Shown here one piece after another: positions 26,190 through 35,333 of a stretch of 64,000 nucleotides of DNA. The stretch spans positions 1 to 64,000 of the forward strand of contig CACIKV010000002.1 in assembly GCA_902587325.1 (NCBI GenBank), read 5' to 3'. The stretch is from an uncultured Bacteroidota bacterium (lineage in GTDB: Bacteria > Bacteroidota > Bacteroidia > Flavobacteriales > Flavobacteriaceae). The stretch's first letter is position 1. Each line of letters opens with the position of its first letter. The notes beneath the pieces were generated by a model. It was not told the origin of the DNA. It saw only the letters and a list, made by a program, of their open reading frames with translations, and did not search any database. Both the position numbers and the translations under genes were made by a program.

Positions 26190-27239
26190 ATGAAACTATC
26201 TAATTTTAATTATGACCTCCCAAAAGAATTATTAGCAGAATACCCTTCTGATCAAAGAGATGAATCAAAATTGATGATTTTAAACAGAGATACCCAAAAA
26301 ATTGAACACAAATTATTCAAAGATATAATTGATTATTTCGATGATGGTGATGTATTTGTCCTAAATGATACAAAAGTTTTTCCTGCAAGATTAATGGGCA
26401 ATAAAGAAAAAACAGGTGCTAGGATTGAAGTTTTTCTTTTAAGAGAACTTAGTAGAGATCAGAGATTGTGGGATGTTCTTGTAGATCCTGCTAGAAAAAT
26501 TAGAATTGGTAATAAACTATATTTTGGTGATGATGATAGTTTAGTTGCAGAAGTTATTGATAATACCACATCGAGAGGAAGAACCTTGAGATTTCTATAT
26601 GATGGATCATATGACGAATTTCGAGAAAAATTACTTGAATTAGGTCAAACTCCTCTTCCAAAATATATTAAAAGAGATGAGGAAGATTTTGACAAAGAAA
26701 GATATCAAACTATTTATGCAAAGAATGAAGGAGCTGTGGCAGCTCCTACTGCTGGATTACATTTTTCTAAGCATCTTTTAAAGAGACTACAAATTAAGGG
26801 TGTTAATCTATCTGAGTTGACACTACATGTTGGTTTAGGCACCTTCAACCCTGTTGAAGTTGAAGATCTTTCTAAACATAAAATGGATTCTGAGGAGTTG
26901 TTCATTAATCAATCAGCTGTTGATATTGTAAATCAAGCTAAACTGAATAAGAAAAAAGTTTGTGCTGTTGGTACTACAGTTATGAGAGGTTTGGAATCTT
27001 CGGTTTCATCAATTGGAACTTTAAATCCATATATAGGTTGGACACACAAGTTTATTTTTCCGCCATACGATTTCAATATAGCAAATTCATTAATAACAAA
27101 CTTTCATATGCCAAAATCAACTTTATTAATGATGGTTTCTGCTTTTGCAGGTCATGATTTTATGATGGATGCATACCAAGAAGCAATCAAGAAGAAATAT
27201 AGATTTTACTCCTATGGAGATGCTATGTTAATTATTTAG
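26190..27239 (+). CDS. queA: S-adenosylmethionine:tRNA ribosyltransferase-isomerase
   Basis: QueA transfers the ribosyl part of SAM to 7-aminomethyl-7-deazaguanine in tRNA to make epoxyqueuosine. The 349-residue length is normal. Family segments are [95 protein letters not shown], and [19 protein letters not shown]. It has its own promoter after aroA and is followed by rlmN after 1 bp. Other queuosine genes are not in the window. Confidence 0.97.
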   Translation: MKLSNFNYDLPKELLAEYPSDQRDESKLMILNRDTQKIEHKLFKDIIDYFDDGDVFVLNDTKVFPARLMGNKEKTGARIEVFLLRELSRDQRLWDVLVDPARKIRIGNKLYFGDDDSLVAEVIDNTTSRGRTLRFLYDGSYDEFREKLLELGQTPLPKYIKRDEEDFDKERYQTIYAKNEGAVAAPTAGLHFSKHLLKRLQIKGVNLSELTLHVGLGTFNPVEVEDLSKHKMDSEELFINQSAVDIVNQAKLNKKKVCAVGTTVMRGLESSVSSIGTLNPYIGWTHKFIFPPYDFNIANSLITNFHMPKSTLLMMVSAFAGHDFMMDAYQEAIKKKYRFYSYGDAMLII

Positions 27240-27240
27240 G

Positions 27241-28281
27241 ATGTCAAATGAGAATGATGATATTCGTTCGATTAGTTTTGATAAACTAAATAACTTTATT
27301 CAAAAGAATAACTTTCCGTCATACAGATCTAATCAGATTTTCAACTGGATTAATAAATCCACACTTAGAAGTTTCGATGACATGACAAACATTCCTAAAA
27401 GTTTAGTTAAACTTTTGAAAGAAAACTTTGTAATTAATATTACAAATATATTATCAAAACAGGTTAGTAATGATTCAACAATTAAATTTGCTATTAAACT
27501 TCATGATAATTTAGTTGTTGAATCAGTTTTGATTCCGTCAGGAAATAGAGTAACAGCATGTGTTTCAAGCCAGGTGGGATGTAGCCTTGATTGTGGATTC
27601 TGTGCAACATCAAAGCTTTTGAGGATGAGGAATCTGCACTCTTATGAAATTTTTGATCAAATAATGATTTTAAATTCACAATCTCTTAAAAATTATTCAT
27701 TACCTATTTCAAATATTGTATTTATGGGTATGGGAGAGCCTCTACTTAATTATAAAAATGTAATAGAAGCTATAAAATTAATAACTAGTGAAGATGGAAT
27801 CAAAATTTCAAATAAAAAAATAACCTTATCTACTTCTGGAATCTCAAAGATGATTATAAAAATGTCTGATGATAATATTAAATTCAATCTTGCTGTTTCA
27901 CTACACTCTGCTGTTGAAGAGACTAGGAATATGATTATGCCTTTTTCAAAATCCTTTCCTTTAGATAAATTAATTAATAGTCTTGATTATTGGTATAAAA
28001 AAACAAAAAGAAAAGTGACTTTTGAATATTTAATATGGAAAGGAATTAACGATGATTTAGAGCACATTGAAGCTTTAGTAAAAATTTGTAAAAGAATTCC
28101 CTCTAAAGTTAATTTAATTGAATACAATAGTATTGATAGTCCTACATTCAAAAAAGCTGATGATTTTTGGGTAGATAATTACCTAAAAATTTTGAAGAAA
28201 AATAAAATTCCGGTTTCTGTTAGAAGATCAAGAGGTAAAGATATCAATGCAGCTTGTGGTCAATTGGCAAATAAACATTAA
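27241..28281 (+). CDS. rlmN: Dual-specificity RNA methyltransferase RlmN (radical SAM)
   Basis: RlmN methylates C2 of A2503 in 23S rRNA and A37 in some tRNAs, using a radical SAM mechanism with a methylated cysteine. The 346-residue protein has the cluster motif CxxxCxxC in CSLDCGFCATSK near residue 117, the SAM-binding MGMGEPLLNY, the ITLSTSG segment, and the VSLHSAVEETRN region. The late NAACGQLA holds the second catalytic cysteine. It lies between queA and a prenyl synthase, with spacing of 1 and 11 bp. Confidence 0.97.
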   Translation: MSNENDDIRSISFDKLNNFIQKNNFPSYRSNQIFNWINKSTLRSFDDMTNIPKSLVKLLKENFVINITNILSKQVSNDSTIKFAIKLHDNLVVESVLIPSGNRVTACVSSQVGCSLDCGFCATSKLLRMRNLHSYEIFDQIMILNSQSLKNYSLPISNIVFMGMGEPLLNYKNVIEAIKLITSEDGIKISNKKITLSTSGISKMIIKMSDDNIKFNLAVSLHSAVEETRNMIMPFSKSFPLDKLINSLDYWYKKTKRKVTFEYLIWKGINDDLEHIEALVKICKRIPSKVNLIEYNSIDSPTFKKADDFWVDNYLKILKKNKIPVSVRRSRGKDINAACGQLANKH

Positions 28282-28292
28282 TTTAACTAATA

Positions 28293-29270
28293 GTGAAAAA
28301 GGTATTTAAAATTAGAGAACCTATTTCTCATGAAATGGAAATTTTTGAAGAAAAATTTTCCAGTTTAATGTTGACAAAAGTACCTTTATTAAATAGGATT
28401 ACGCATTATATAATAAAAAGAAAAGGGAAGCAAATGAGACCTATGCTTATCTTTTTATGCTCTAAACTTTTATCAAATGGTAATGTTAATGATAAAGTTT
28501 ACAGAGGAGCATCTGTTATTGAATTAATACATACAGCTACATTAATTCATGATGATGTTGTTGATGATAGTAAGAGAAGAAGGGGTTTTTTTTCAATAAA
28601 TGCAATATGGAAAAATAAAATAGCTGTTTTGGTTGGGGATTTCTTACTTTCAAAAGGAATGCTTTTATGCATTGAAAATAAAGATTTTGATTTATTAGAA
28701 ATTATTTCAGATTCTGTTAAAAATATGAGTGAGGGAGAGCTTCTTCAAATTGAAAAAGCCAAAAAATTAGATATTGAGGAAGATATTTATTTTGAGATAA
28801 TTACTAAAAAAACAGCATCACTAATAAGTTCTTGTTGTAAAATTGCTGCTGCTGGAATTGGTAGTCTAGATAAAGAAAAAAAAATGATTGGAGAGCTAGG
28901 AGTTTCAATTGGCATTGCTTTTCAAATAAAAGATGATTTATTCGATTACGGAAAAAAGAAAATAGGTAAGCCAAGAGGAATTGATATTAGAGAAAAAAAA
29001 TTGACATTACCATTAATATATTCAATTAATAAATCTGATAAAACAAAAAAGAGATGGCTAATAAGTTCAATAAAAAAAAACAGTAAAGACAAGAAGGTTG
29101 TTAATCAAATAATCGATTATGTAAAGCATACAGGGGGGTTAGATTATTCTATAAAAAAGATGAATGAATACCACAAAAAAGCTCTAGTTATATTAGAAAA
29201 ATTTCCAAAAAATAAATATAATGATGCTTTAAAAGAAATGATTCATTATGTTATTGAAAGAGATTATTAA
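28293..29270 (+). CDS. Trans-polyprenyl diphosphate synthase
   Basis: The 325-residue all-helical enzyme elongates allylic diphosphates with isopentenyl diphosphate, probably to the C35-C40 chain of the menaquinone side chain. The first aspartate-rich motif is in LIHDDVVDDSKRRRG, preceded by GKQMRPMLIFL. The second is in QIKDDLFDYG. It begins with GTG at 28293. The family resembles octaprenyl/heptaprenyl synthases rather than farnesyl synthase, which usually carries a DDxxxxD plus a different spacing, but chain length cannot be assigned by eye. Confidence 0.93.
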   Translation: MKKVFKIREPISHEMEIFEEKFSSLMLTKVPLLNRITHYIIKRKGKQMRPMLIFLCSKLLSNGNVNDKVYRGASVIELIHTATLIHDDVVDDSKRRRGFFSINAIWKNKIAVLVGDFLLSKGMLLCIENKDFDLLEIISDSVKNMSEGELLQIEKAKKLDIEEDIYFEIITKKTASLISSCCKIAAAGIGSLDKEKKMIGELGVSIGIAFQIKDDLFDYGKKKIGKPRGIDIREKKLTLPLIYSINKSDKTKKRWLISSIKKNSKDKKVVNQIIDYVKHTGGLDYSIKKMNEYHKKALVILEKFPKNKYNDALKEMIHYVIERDY

Positions 29271-29279
29271 ATTTATATT

Positions 29280-31208
29280 GTGATATCAAAGATTACTATA
29301 GATAAAGTATTCGAAACTGCATTAGTTGAAGAAGTAATAGGTGATTTTATTCAACTAAAAAAGTCTGGCTCAAACTTTAAAGGTCTTAGTCCTTTTAGTG
29401 ATGAAAAAACACCAAGTTTTATGGTATCACCAGCTAAGCAAATTTGGAAAGATTTTAGTAGTGGCAAAGGTGGAAATGTAGTAGCTTTTTTAATGGAACA
29501 TGAGCAGTTTTCATATCCTGAGGCAATAAAGTACTTAGCTAAAAAATATAATATTGAAATTGAAGAAACACAACTTACTGAAAAACAAAAAGAGAAAATA
29601 AATGAAAAAGAAAAACTATTTGTAATCACTGATATAGCTAAAAACTTTTTTGTTAAACAACTTTTTGAGTCAGATTTTGGAAATAATATTGCTAAGAGTT
29701 ATTTAATTGAGAGAGGATTCAGTGATTCAATAATTGAAAGATTTGATGTAGGTTGTTTAACTAATTCAGTTGATGATTTAAAAAATTTTCTAATTGGTAA
29801 AAAATATAAAATTGATGATTTACAATCATTAGGTTTAGTTTCTTCAAATACCAATTATGATGTGTATAAATCACGCATAATATTTCCAATTAAAACTATT
29901 TCTGGAAGGACAGCTGGCTTTGGTGCAAGAACACTAAAATCTAATTATAAATCGGCAAAATATATTAATAGTCCTGAATCAATTATTTACAACAAAAGTA
30001 AAATTTTATATGGTTTATATAACTCTAAAAGTGAAATTGTGAAAAGAGATAATTGTTATATAGTTGAGGGTTATACTGATGTGCTTAGATTTCACCAAAA
30101 AGATATTAAAAATGTTGTTTCCTCATCTGGAACAGCAATGTCTACTGATCAAATTAATCTAATTAGAAGGTTGACTAAGAATATTACAATGCTCTATGAT
30201 TCGGATAAAGCTGGTATAAGTGCAACTGTTCGTAGTATTGACATGATTTTAGAACAAAATATGAATGTAAATATAGTTTTGTTTCCAGAAAGTGAAGACC
30301 CTGATAGTTTTGCAAGAAATAAGGAGAGTAAAGAAATAATTAATTACTTAGATGAAAACTCAATAGACTTTATTGAATTTAAAGCGAAGCTACTAGGGGA
30401 ATCTCTTAAAAAATCACCAACAGAAAAGGCTAGAATAATAAATGAAATAGTTTTAAGTATTTCAAAAATTCCTGACAGAATAAAACAAGAAATTTATATT
30501 AAACATTGTTCTGAAATTATGAATATTTCTGAAAATACTTTATTTAATGTTTTAGCTCAGCAATTAGCCTCAAAAAAACAATCTAAACTTTTAAAAAATC
30601 AAAAAGAGAATATTTTTATTGAAAATAAAAGAATTGATCAAATTTTTGAGTTGGAAAAAAAAATTATTGAGATTTTGGTATTATATGGTGATCGAAGAAC
30701 ATCATTTGATGAAATTAAATTAATTAAAAATGATAGAGGTGATTTCACGTATAAGCCTGTAAAAGTAGAGTCGCTGGTTTATGAAAAAATTTTTCTTGAT
30801 TTACAGTCTGATGAAGTTGAATTTGCTAATGATAATTTTAAGATTCTTTATAATCTTCTAATTAGTGAATTTCAAAAAAATGAAAGATTTAATCCGAAAA
30901 CTTTTTTAAATACATTAAATGAAGATCTATCCAACTTAGTGACTACAATTTTAATTAATGAAGATGTTTATCAGTTACATAATTGGGAAACTAAAAATAT
31001 TTTTGTTAAGAAAAAATTAAAATCAATTTCTCAATTGGTTACTGAAACTATTTTAACTCTCAGGACCCTATTGATTAATAAAAAAGTTGGCGAATTAAGT
31101 AAACAAAAAGACAATGGCGAAAATTTAAATCAGGATCTTCTGGATGAAATAGTTAATTATTATCAATTAAAATCTTTGTTGTCTAAAAAACTAAATAGAG
31201 TTATTTAG
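29280..31208 (+). CDS. dnaG: DNA primase lacking zinc-ribbon cysteines
   Basis: DnaG makes RNA primers for replication. The 642-residue protein has an N-terminal CHC2-like domain, a catalytic core with a TOPRIM (VEGYTDVLRF near residue 262, YDSDKAGISA), and a C-terminal helicase-interaction region. In the zinc-binding domain the usual CPFHxEKTPSF and CFGCGxGG read LSPFSDEKTPSF and DFSSGKGG, so the ligand cysteines and histidine are absent while the fold's other conserved residues remain. Start is GTG. Its end overlaps the convergent nadE by 8 bp. Confidence 0.95.
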   Translation: MISKITIDKVFETALVEEVIGDFIQLKKSGSNFKGLSPFSDEKTPSFMVSPAKQIWKDFSSGKGGNVVAFLMEHEQFSYPEAIKYLAKKYNIEIEETQLTEKQKEKINEKEKLFVITDIAKNFFVKQLFESDFGNNIAKSYLIERGFSDSIIERFDVGCLTNSVDDLKNFLIGKKYKIDDLQSLGLVSSNTNYDVYKSRIIFPIKTISGRTAGFGARTLKSNYKSAKYINSPESIIYNKSKILYGLYNSKSEIVKRDNCYIVEGYTDVLRFHQKDIKNVVSSSGTAMSTDQINLIRRLTKNITMLYDSDKAGISATVRSIDMILEQNMNVNIVLFPESEDPDSFARNKESKEIINYLDENSIDFIEFKAKLLGESLKKSPTEKARIINEIVLSISKIPDRIKQEIYIKHCSEIMNISENTLFNVLAQQLASKKQSKLLKNQKENIFIENKRIDQIFELEKKIIEILVLYGDRRTSFDEIKLIKNDRGDFTYKPVKVESLVYEKIFLDLQSDEVEFANDNFKILYNLLISEFQKNERFNPKTFLNTLNEDLSNLVTTILINEDVYQLHNWETKNIFVKKKLKSISQLVTETILTLRTLLINKKVGELSKQKDNGENLNQDLLDEIVNYYQLKSLLSKKLNRVI

Positions 31209-31992
31209 TATTTACATCATCTGGAATTATACAAATGGGAATGGGTTCCATTTTATGTTTGTTCGAAGAATTGAAAAAATTTAAAATGTTGTAAACATCT
31301 TTTTCTCTTGAATTAAGCTCATTAAAATTTATCTTTTCTTCAATTTGTTTCATTGCTTTTTCAAGTTCTTCATAAGTTGCACCAATTTGATCCTCATCAG
31401 TTCTTGAATCATCCCAAAGTCCGTCCGTTGGAGGAGCTTTAATTATTTCATTATTGATGCCCAAATGTATTGCTACATTTCTGACATCAGTTTTAATAAG
31501 ATCAGCAATTGGAGATAAGTCAACACCTCCATCTCCATATTTGGTGTAGAAACCAATTCCAAAATCTTCAACTTTATTTCCTGTACCTACAACTAAAAAA
31601 TTATTAATTGTAGCATAATAGTAAAGAGTAGTCATGCGAAGTCGTGATCTTGAATTGGCCAAAGCTAATAGATTGTGCTTCGAATTAATTTTTTGAATTT
31701 TGTCAGAGTATTTTGAAAATGATTCTGATAAATCAATAAATTCTGAACTTACGTTAGAAAATTTATTCTTTAGCCATTTTATATGGTTTTTAGATCTTTC
31801 CAGCTCAAAAGCAGTTTGATTTATTGGCATTTCTAAGCATAGTGTTGGATGTCCTGTAGATGCAGCAAGGGTTGATGTTACAGCTGAGTCAATTCCTCCA
31901 GAAACTCCAATAACATATCCTTTTGTTTTTGAATCAATTGTGTAATTATTTAACCAATTAACAATGTGTTTGGTTACCTTTGAATAGTTCAT
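31201..31992 (-). CDS. nadE: NH3-dependent NAD+ synthetase
   Basis: NadE amidates deamido-NAD to NAD+. The 263-residue, single-domain form lacks the glutaminase domain, so it uses ammonia. Motifs are the ATP-pyrophosphatase P-loop GVSGGIDSAVTSTLA, RSRLRMTTLYYYA, VVGTGNKVEDFGIGFYTKYGDGGVDLSPIADLIKTDV, and TDGLWDDSRTDEDQIG. The start at 31992 (MNYSKVTKHIVNWL) is chosen because the 12 upstream residues in the track lie across the divergent gldB promoter region and look unlike the family. It is divergent from gldB, only 15 bp apart. Confidence 0.95.
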   Translation of the reverse strand: MNYSKVTKHIVNWLNNYTIDSKTKGYVIGVSGGIDSAVTSTLAASTGHPTLCLEMPINQTAFELERSKNHIKWLKNKFSNVSSEFIDLSESFSKYSDKIQKINSKHNLLALANSRSRLRMTTLYYYATINNFLVVGTGNKVEDFGIGFYTKYGDGGVDLSPIADLIKTDVRNVAIHLGINNEIIKAPPTDGLWDDSRTDEDQIGATYEELEKAMKQIEEKINFNELNSREKDVYNILNFFNSSNKHKMEPIPICIIPDDVNTK

Positions 31993-32007
31993 AATTATAA
32001 AAAAATA

Positions 32008-32976
32008 ATGTATCAAATTTACTGCCAAAATAATTTATTCAAAATTCAATATAAAATCATTTCATTTTTTATATTAACAATTCTAATTGGATGTAATAAT
32101 AAATCAACAGATAATTATGAAAATATAATTATTGATAGATTTGAAAAAAAATTTTTTAATATTCAACCTGACTCATTAAAAATTTTAATAAATCAATATC
32201 CATATTTATTTCCCTCTAGTTTTAGTGATGAAGAATGGTTAAATATTAAGAATGATTCAATTAGAAAAATTATATTTAATGAAACTCAAGTTGAATTTAA
32301 AAATGATTATTTAAGAAAAGATATATCAAAATTATATTATAAATTATCAGACCAGTTTTCAAATTTTAATTCTCCAAAAATAATTACAATAAATAATGGT
32401 TTAGATTTTCAATATAAATTAATTGATATAGATTCTATAGTATTATTATCATTGGATTGCTATTTGGATAATTATGAATTGTATAAAGCTTTTCCAGACT
32501 ATATCTCACAAAAAATGAATAAAAATTATTTGATAAGAGATTTAGCCGAAAAATTAATATCAAGATATGTACCATATCCAACGAATCGTCAATTTCTAGA
32601 CAAGATTATTTATTATGGTAAAGTTTATAATCTTATGATTAATAACCTTGATTTTGTAGAAGCAAACGCTTTATATTATAATGAAAAAGAAATTCTTTGG
32701 GCAAAAGATAATGAAAAAGAGGTTTGGAAATTTTTTATAGAAAATGAAATTTTATTTAATACTTCAAATATTTTAGTTGAAAGATTTATAAATTTTGGAC
32801 CGTATTCAAAGTTTGGTATTTCAACAGACTACGAGTCTACTCCAATGATTGGAAAGTGGATTGGTTATAAAATTGTAAAATCATATTTAAAATCCAATAA
32901 TAAAACTATTGAAGAAATTTTAAATATGAATGAGTATGAATTATATTTAAATTCTAATTATAAACCTGGATTATGA
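32008..32976 (+). CDS. gldB: Gliding motility lipoprotein GldB
   Basis: GldB is a lipoprotein needed for gliding in Flavobacterium and for stability of the GldJ component of the motility/T9SS machinery. The 322-residue protein starts with a lipoprotein signal (ISFFILTILIGCNN, cysteine near residue 29). The family features are FEKKFFNIQPDSL, a central AFPDYISQKMN segment, the ALYYNEKEILWAKDNEKEVW motif, and FGPYSKFGISTDYESTPMIGKWIGYKIVKSY near the C-terminus. It overlaps gldC by 4 bp. Many non-gliding flavobacteria also carry it, so motility cannot be inferred. Confidence 0.93.
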   Translation: MYQIYCQNNLFKIQYKIISFFILTILIGCNNKSTDNYENIIIDRFEKKFFNIQPDSLKILINQYPYLFPSSFSDEEWLNIKNDSIRKIIFNETQVEFKNDYLRKDISKLYYKLSDQFSNFNSPKIITINNGLDFQYKLIDIDSIVLLSLDCYLDNYELYKAFPDYISQKMNKNYLIRDLAEKLISRYVPYPTNRQFLDKIIYYGKVYNLMINNLDFVEANALYYNEKEILWAKDNEKEVWKFFIENEILFNTSNILVERFINFGPYSKFGISTDYESTPMIGKWIGYKIVKSYLKSNNKTIEEILNMNEYELYLNSNYKPGL

Positions 32977-33308
32977 TTTCAAAAAAAACAGACATAGTAA
33001 TAAATGTTGAATTAGATGAAAATAAAATACCTGAAAAAATGAGCTGGTCAGCTAAAGATGGAGGAATAACTGATCAACAGACCAAAGCTTTTTTATTTTC
33101 TTCTTGGGACCACATAAATAAGGAAACTATGAAAATTGATTTATGGACCAAGGACATGCCAGTTGATGAAATGAATGTGTTTATTCATCAAACACTTGTT
33201 AGTTTATCTCAATCTTTTTTTAAAGCAACCAATAACGAAAAAATGACAGATACTTTCAAGCAGTTTTGTGATTATTTTTCAGAGAATCTGGACTTAAAAA
33301 AAAATTAA
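32973..33308 (+). CDS. gldC: Gliding motility protein GldC
   Basis: GldC is a small protein, 111 residues here, encoded with GldB in flavobacteria and needed for efficient gliding; its biochemical role is unknown. The family pattern is plain: INVELDENKIPEKMSWSAKDGGI, TKAFLFSSWDHINKETMKIDLWTKDMPVDEMNVFIHQTL, and DTFKQFCDYFSENL. It has no signal peptide, so it is probably cytoplasmic or membrane-associated. The start overlaps gldB by 4 bp, and its end overlaps the convergent ysxC by 4 bp. Confidence 0.95.
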   Translation: MISKKTDIVINVELDENKIPEKMSWSAKDGGITDQQTKAFLFSSWDHINKETMKIDLWTKDMPVDEMNVFIHQTLVSLSQSFFKATNNEKMTDTFKQFCDYFSENLDLKKN

Positions 33309-33895
33309 ATAATACTTTTTTTTATATGTTTTCTGATTTCTGATATTCCAATATTTTTTGTTGAAGAGCAAATAAAAAAGGTGCTATCAATTCCTGATTT
33401 GTTAAGTTGTTTAAAATAGTCCTTACAATGTTCTTCAATATTAATTTTTTTTAATTTGTCAGCCTTTGTAAATATTATACTAAAATTTTTATCCTCGGAA
33501 ATAAGAAAATCAATGAAATCAATATCTATTTCAAGAGGTCTATGTCTAATGTCTATCAATAAAAAAATTTTTAGAAGTTTTTCTCTGTTTAAAATATAAT
33601 CAAATGAAATATTTAGAATTATTTCAGATTTTTTTTTTGAAAGCTTATTGTATCCATATCCTGGAAGATCAACTATATAAAAATTATTGTCTATTAAGTA
33701 GTGATTAATTAATTGTGTTTTACCTGGTTTCTTCGATGTTTTAGCTATATTTTTTCTATTTAAAATAGAATTTATGAGACTTGATTTTCCAACATTTGAT
33801 CTACCAATCAAAGCAAACTCTTGAAAACCATCTTTTGGACATTGATGTTCATTAGCACTACTTTTTTTAAATGAAATTTTAGAAAAATTATTCAT
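33305..33895 (-). CDS. engB: Ribosome biogenesis GTPase YsxC/EngB
   Basis: This 196-residue TrmE-Era-like GTPase assists 50S assembly. The G motifs are GRSNVGKSSLINSIL (G1), KPGKTQLINHYLI (G2), DLPGYGYNKLS (G3), and TKADKLKK (G4). The length matches the single-domain family. It is 2 bp after the alpha/beta hydrolase on the minus strand and converges with gldC. This synteny of gldBC, engB and hydrolase before the dcw cluster is common among flavobacteria. Confidence 0.96.
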   Translation of the reverse strand: MNNFSKISFKKSSANEHQCPKDGFQEFALIGRSNVGKSSLINSILNRKNIAKTSKKPGKTQLINHYLIDNNFYIVDLPGYGYNKLSKKKSEIILNISFDYILNREKLLKIFLLIDIRHRPLEIDIDFIDFLISEDKNFSIIFTKADKLKKINIEEHCKDYFKQLNKSGIDSTFFICSSTKNIGISEIRKHIKKSII

Positions 33896-33897
33896 GG

Positions 33898-34659
33898 CTA
33901 TAAACTTTTCTTTAAAAGCCAGCCAGCTAAAATCTCATTAAATTTTTTTGGATGTTCCATCATTGGTGCATGACCACACTTATCAATCCAAAAAAGATCT
34001 GAATTTGGCATAAGCTTATTGAAATCGGTTGCAACATCAGGTGGAGTTACAGTATCTTGTTTGCCCCAGATTAATGCAGTTTCAACATCTATCTTTGGTA
34101 AATCTTTTGCCATGTTATGACGTATAGCACTTTTTGCCATTGCTAAAATTTTAATCAATTTTTTTCTATCATTAACTGTTTCAAAGATTTCATCAACTAT
34201 TTTTTTAGTAGCGATTTTAGGTTCATAAAATACACTTTCAGTCTTTTTTTTTATAAAGCTATAGTCCTCTCTTTTTGGATAGCTATCGCCCATAGAGTTT
34301 TCATATAGTCCAGAACTTCCAGTCAGAACTAATCCTTTTAATAAATTTGGAAAAAGTTTTGCATAAATAAGTCCAACATGTCCTCCTAGTGAATTTCCAA
34401 TAATGATAAAATCTTTCAAATGTTTATACTTTACGAACTCATTAACATATTTTGCAAAAAACTTAACATTTGTTTCTAGAAGTTTTGAAGTATAAACTGG
34501 TAATTCAGGCGCAATAACATTATAGTTTTTTTTTGAAAAGAAATTAAATACATCATTAAAGTTGCTCAATCCACCCATCAGACCATGTAAAATTAGAATA
34601 GGCCTGCCTTTACCAACAGACCTGTAGCTGAACCCATTTTCTGAAATATAACTTTCCAA
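33898..34659 (-). CDS. Alpha/beta-fold hydrolase
   Basis: The 253-residue protein has a complete alpha/beta-hydrolase pattern: the oxyanion region PILILHGLMGG, the nucleophile elbow IIGNSLGGHVGL (serine near residue 92), the acid in WGKQDTVTPP, and the catalytic histidine in KCGHAPMMEHP. It has no signal peptide and is cytoplasmic. The substrate is unknown; similar genes sit before mraZ in many flavobacteria. A -7-like TATCTTTG (minus strand, 34686-34693) is about 27 bp before the start. Confidence 0.88.
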   Translation of the reverse strand: MESYISENGFSYRSVGKGRPILILHGLMGGLSNFNDVFNFFSKKNYNVIAPELPVYTSKLLETNVKFFAKYVNEFVKYKHLKDFIIIGNSLGGHVGLIYAKLFPNLLKGLVLTGSSGLYENSMGDSYPKREDYSFIKKKTESVFYEPKIATKKIVDEIFETVNDRKKLIKILAMAKSAIRHNMAKDLPKIDVETALIWGKQDTVTPPDVATDFNKLMPNSDLFWIDKCGHAPMMEHPKKFNEILAGWLLKKSL

Positions 34660-34805
34660 ACCTATTATTTTTTAGTAGATGAAGGCAAAGATATGTATTT
34701 CATTTTTAAAATATATTTTAGAAATAAAAGCCAAATGTTGATTTTATTTTATTTAAAATGCTGATTAAAAGAAGATTAACTAAAATGCATAAAATTTATT
34801 AACAA

Positions 34806-34835
34806 TGTGGTAAAATGTGGTAAAATGTGGTAAAA
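34806..34835 (+). promoter_or_regulatory. Three tandem MraZ-binding boxes
   Basis: Three perfect contiguous copies of the 10-bp unit TGTGGTAAAA lie 33 bp before mraZ. MraZ in other bacteria binds GTGG-type boxes repeated every 10 bp, on one face of the helix, to autoregulate the dcw operon. The position, overlapping where the -33 element of the mraZ promoter should be, fits repression. Confidence 0.88.
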
Positions 34836-34841
34836 TTTGAA

Positions 34842-34849
34842 TATATTTG
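34842..34849 (+). promoter_or_regulatory. Putative -7 element of the dcw operon
   Basis: TATATTTG matches TAnnTTTG exactly and lies 19 bp before the mraZ ATG, just after the MraZ boxes. The expected -33 position falls inside the boxes. Confidence 0.6.
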
Positions 34850-34868
34850 AAAGTAACGCTAATCTATT

Positions 34869-35333
34869 ATGTATAATCTAATCGGTACATACGAATGTAA
34901 GATTGATAACAAGGGTAGAATTATGTTTCCATCACCCTTAAAAAAACAATTAAAAAAAGATCTTTCAAAAGGTTTTATTTTGAAAAGGTCAGTGTTTCAA
35001 AAATGTTTAGAAATATTTCCTTTACATGAATGGGATAAAACTATGATAGGAATAAACAATTTGAACCGGTTCAAAAAGAAGAACAATGATTTTATTAGAA
35101 GATTTACTGCTGGACTTAAGCATATTGAATTAGATAATGCTGGAAGAATATTAATTCCGAAAGATTTAATGATTTTTTCACAGCTTAAAAAAAACATTGT
35201 AATGTCAACAGCTTTAAATATTATCGAAATATGGGATAAGGAAATGTACGAAAACACAATAAATGATTTAAGTGTTGACTTTGCAAAATTAACAGAAGAA
35301 GTAATGGGTAATGATGATGATAATGTTTCATAA
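34869..35333 (+). CDS. mraZ: Transcriptional regulator MraZ
   Basis: MraZ is a DNA-binding protein that controls the division and cell-wall cluster it begins. The 154-residue protein has two SpoVT-AbrB domains, each with a conserved loop: DNKGRIMFPSPLKKQL (residues 12-30) and DNAGRILIPKDLM (near residue 94). The N-terminal MYNLIGTYECKID is typical of the Bacteroidota form. Three boxes for its own binding lie upstream. Its end overlaps the start of rsmH by 11 bp. Confidence 0.97.
   Translation: MYNLIGTYECKIDNKGRIMFPSPLKKQLKKDLSKGFILKRSVFQKCLEIFPLHEWDKTMIGINNLNRFKKKNNDFIRRFTAGLKHIELDNAGRILIPKDLMIFSQLKKNIVMSTALNIIEIWDKEMYENTINDLSVDFAKLTEEVMGNDDDNVS

Noticed and set aside
29280-29520. Frameshift or sequencing error as the cause of missing DnaG cysteines
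   Set aside because: The reading frame is intact and surrounding conserved residues are in register, so these are substitutions.
34806-34835. Tandem repeat as a possible CRISPR or phase-variation tract
   Set aside because: Only three 10-bp units without spacers, at the exact place and with the sequence expected of MraZ boxes.
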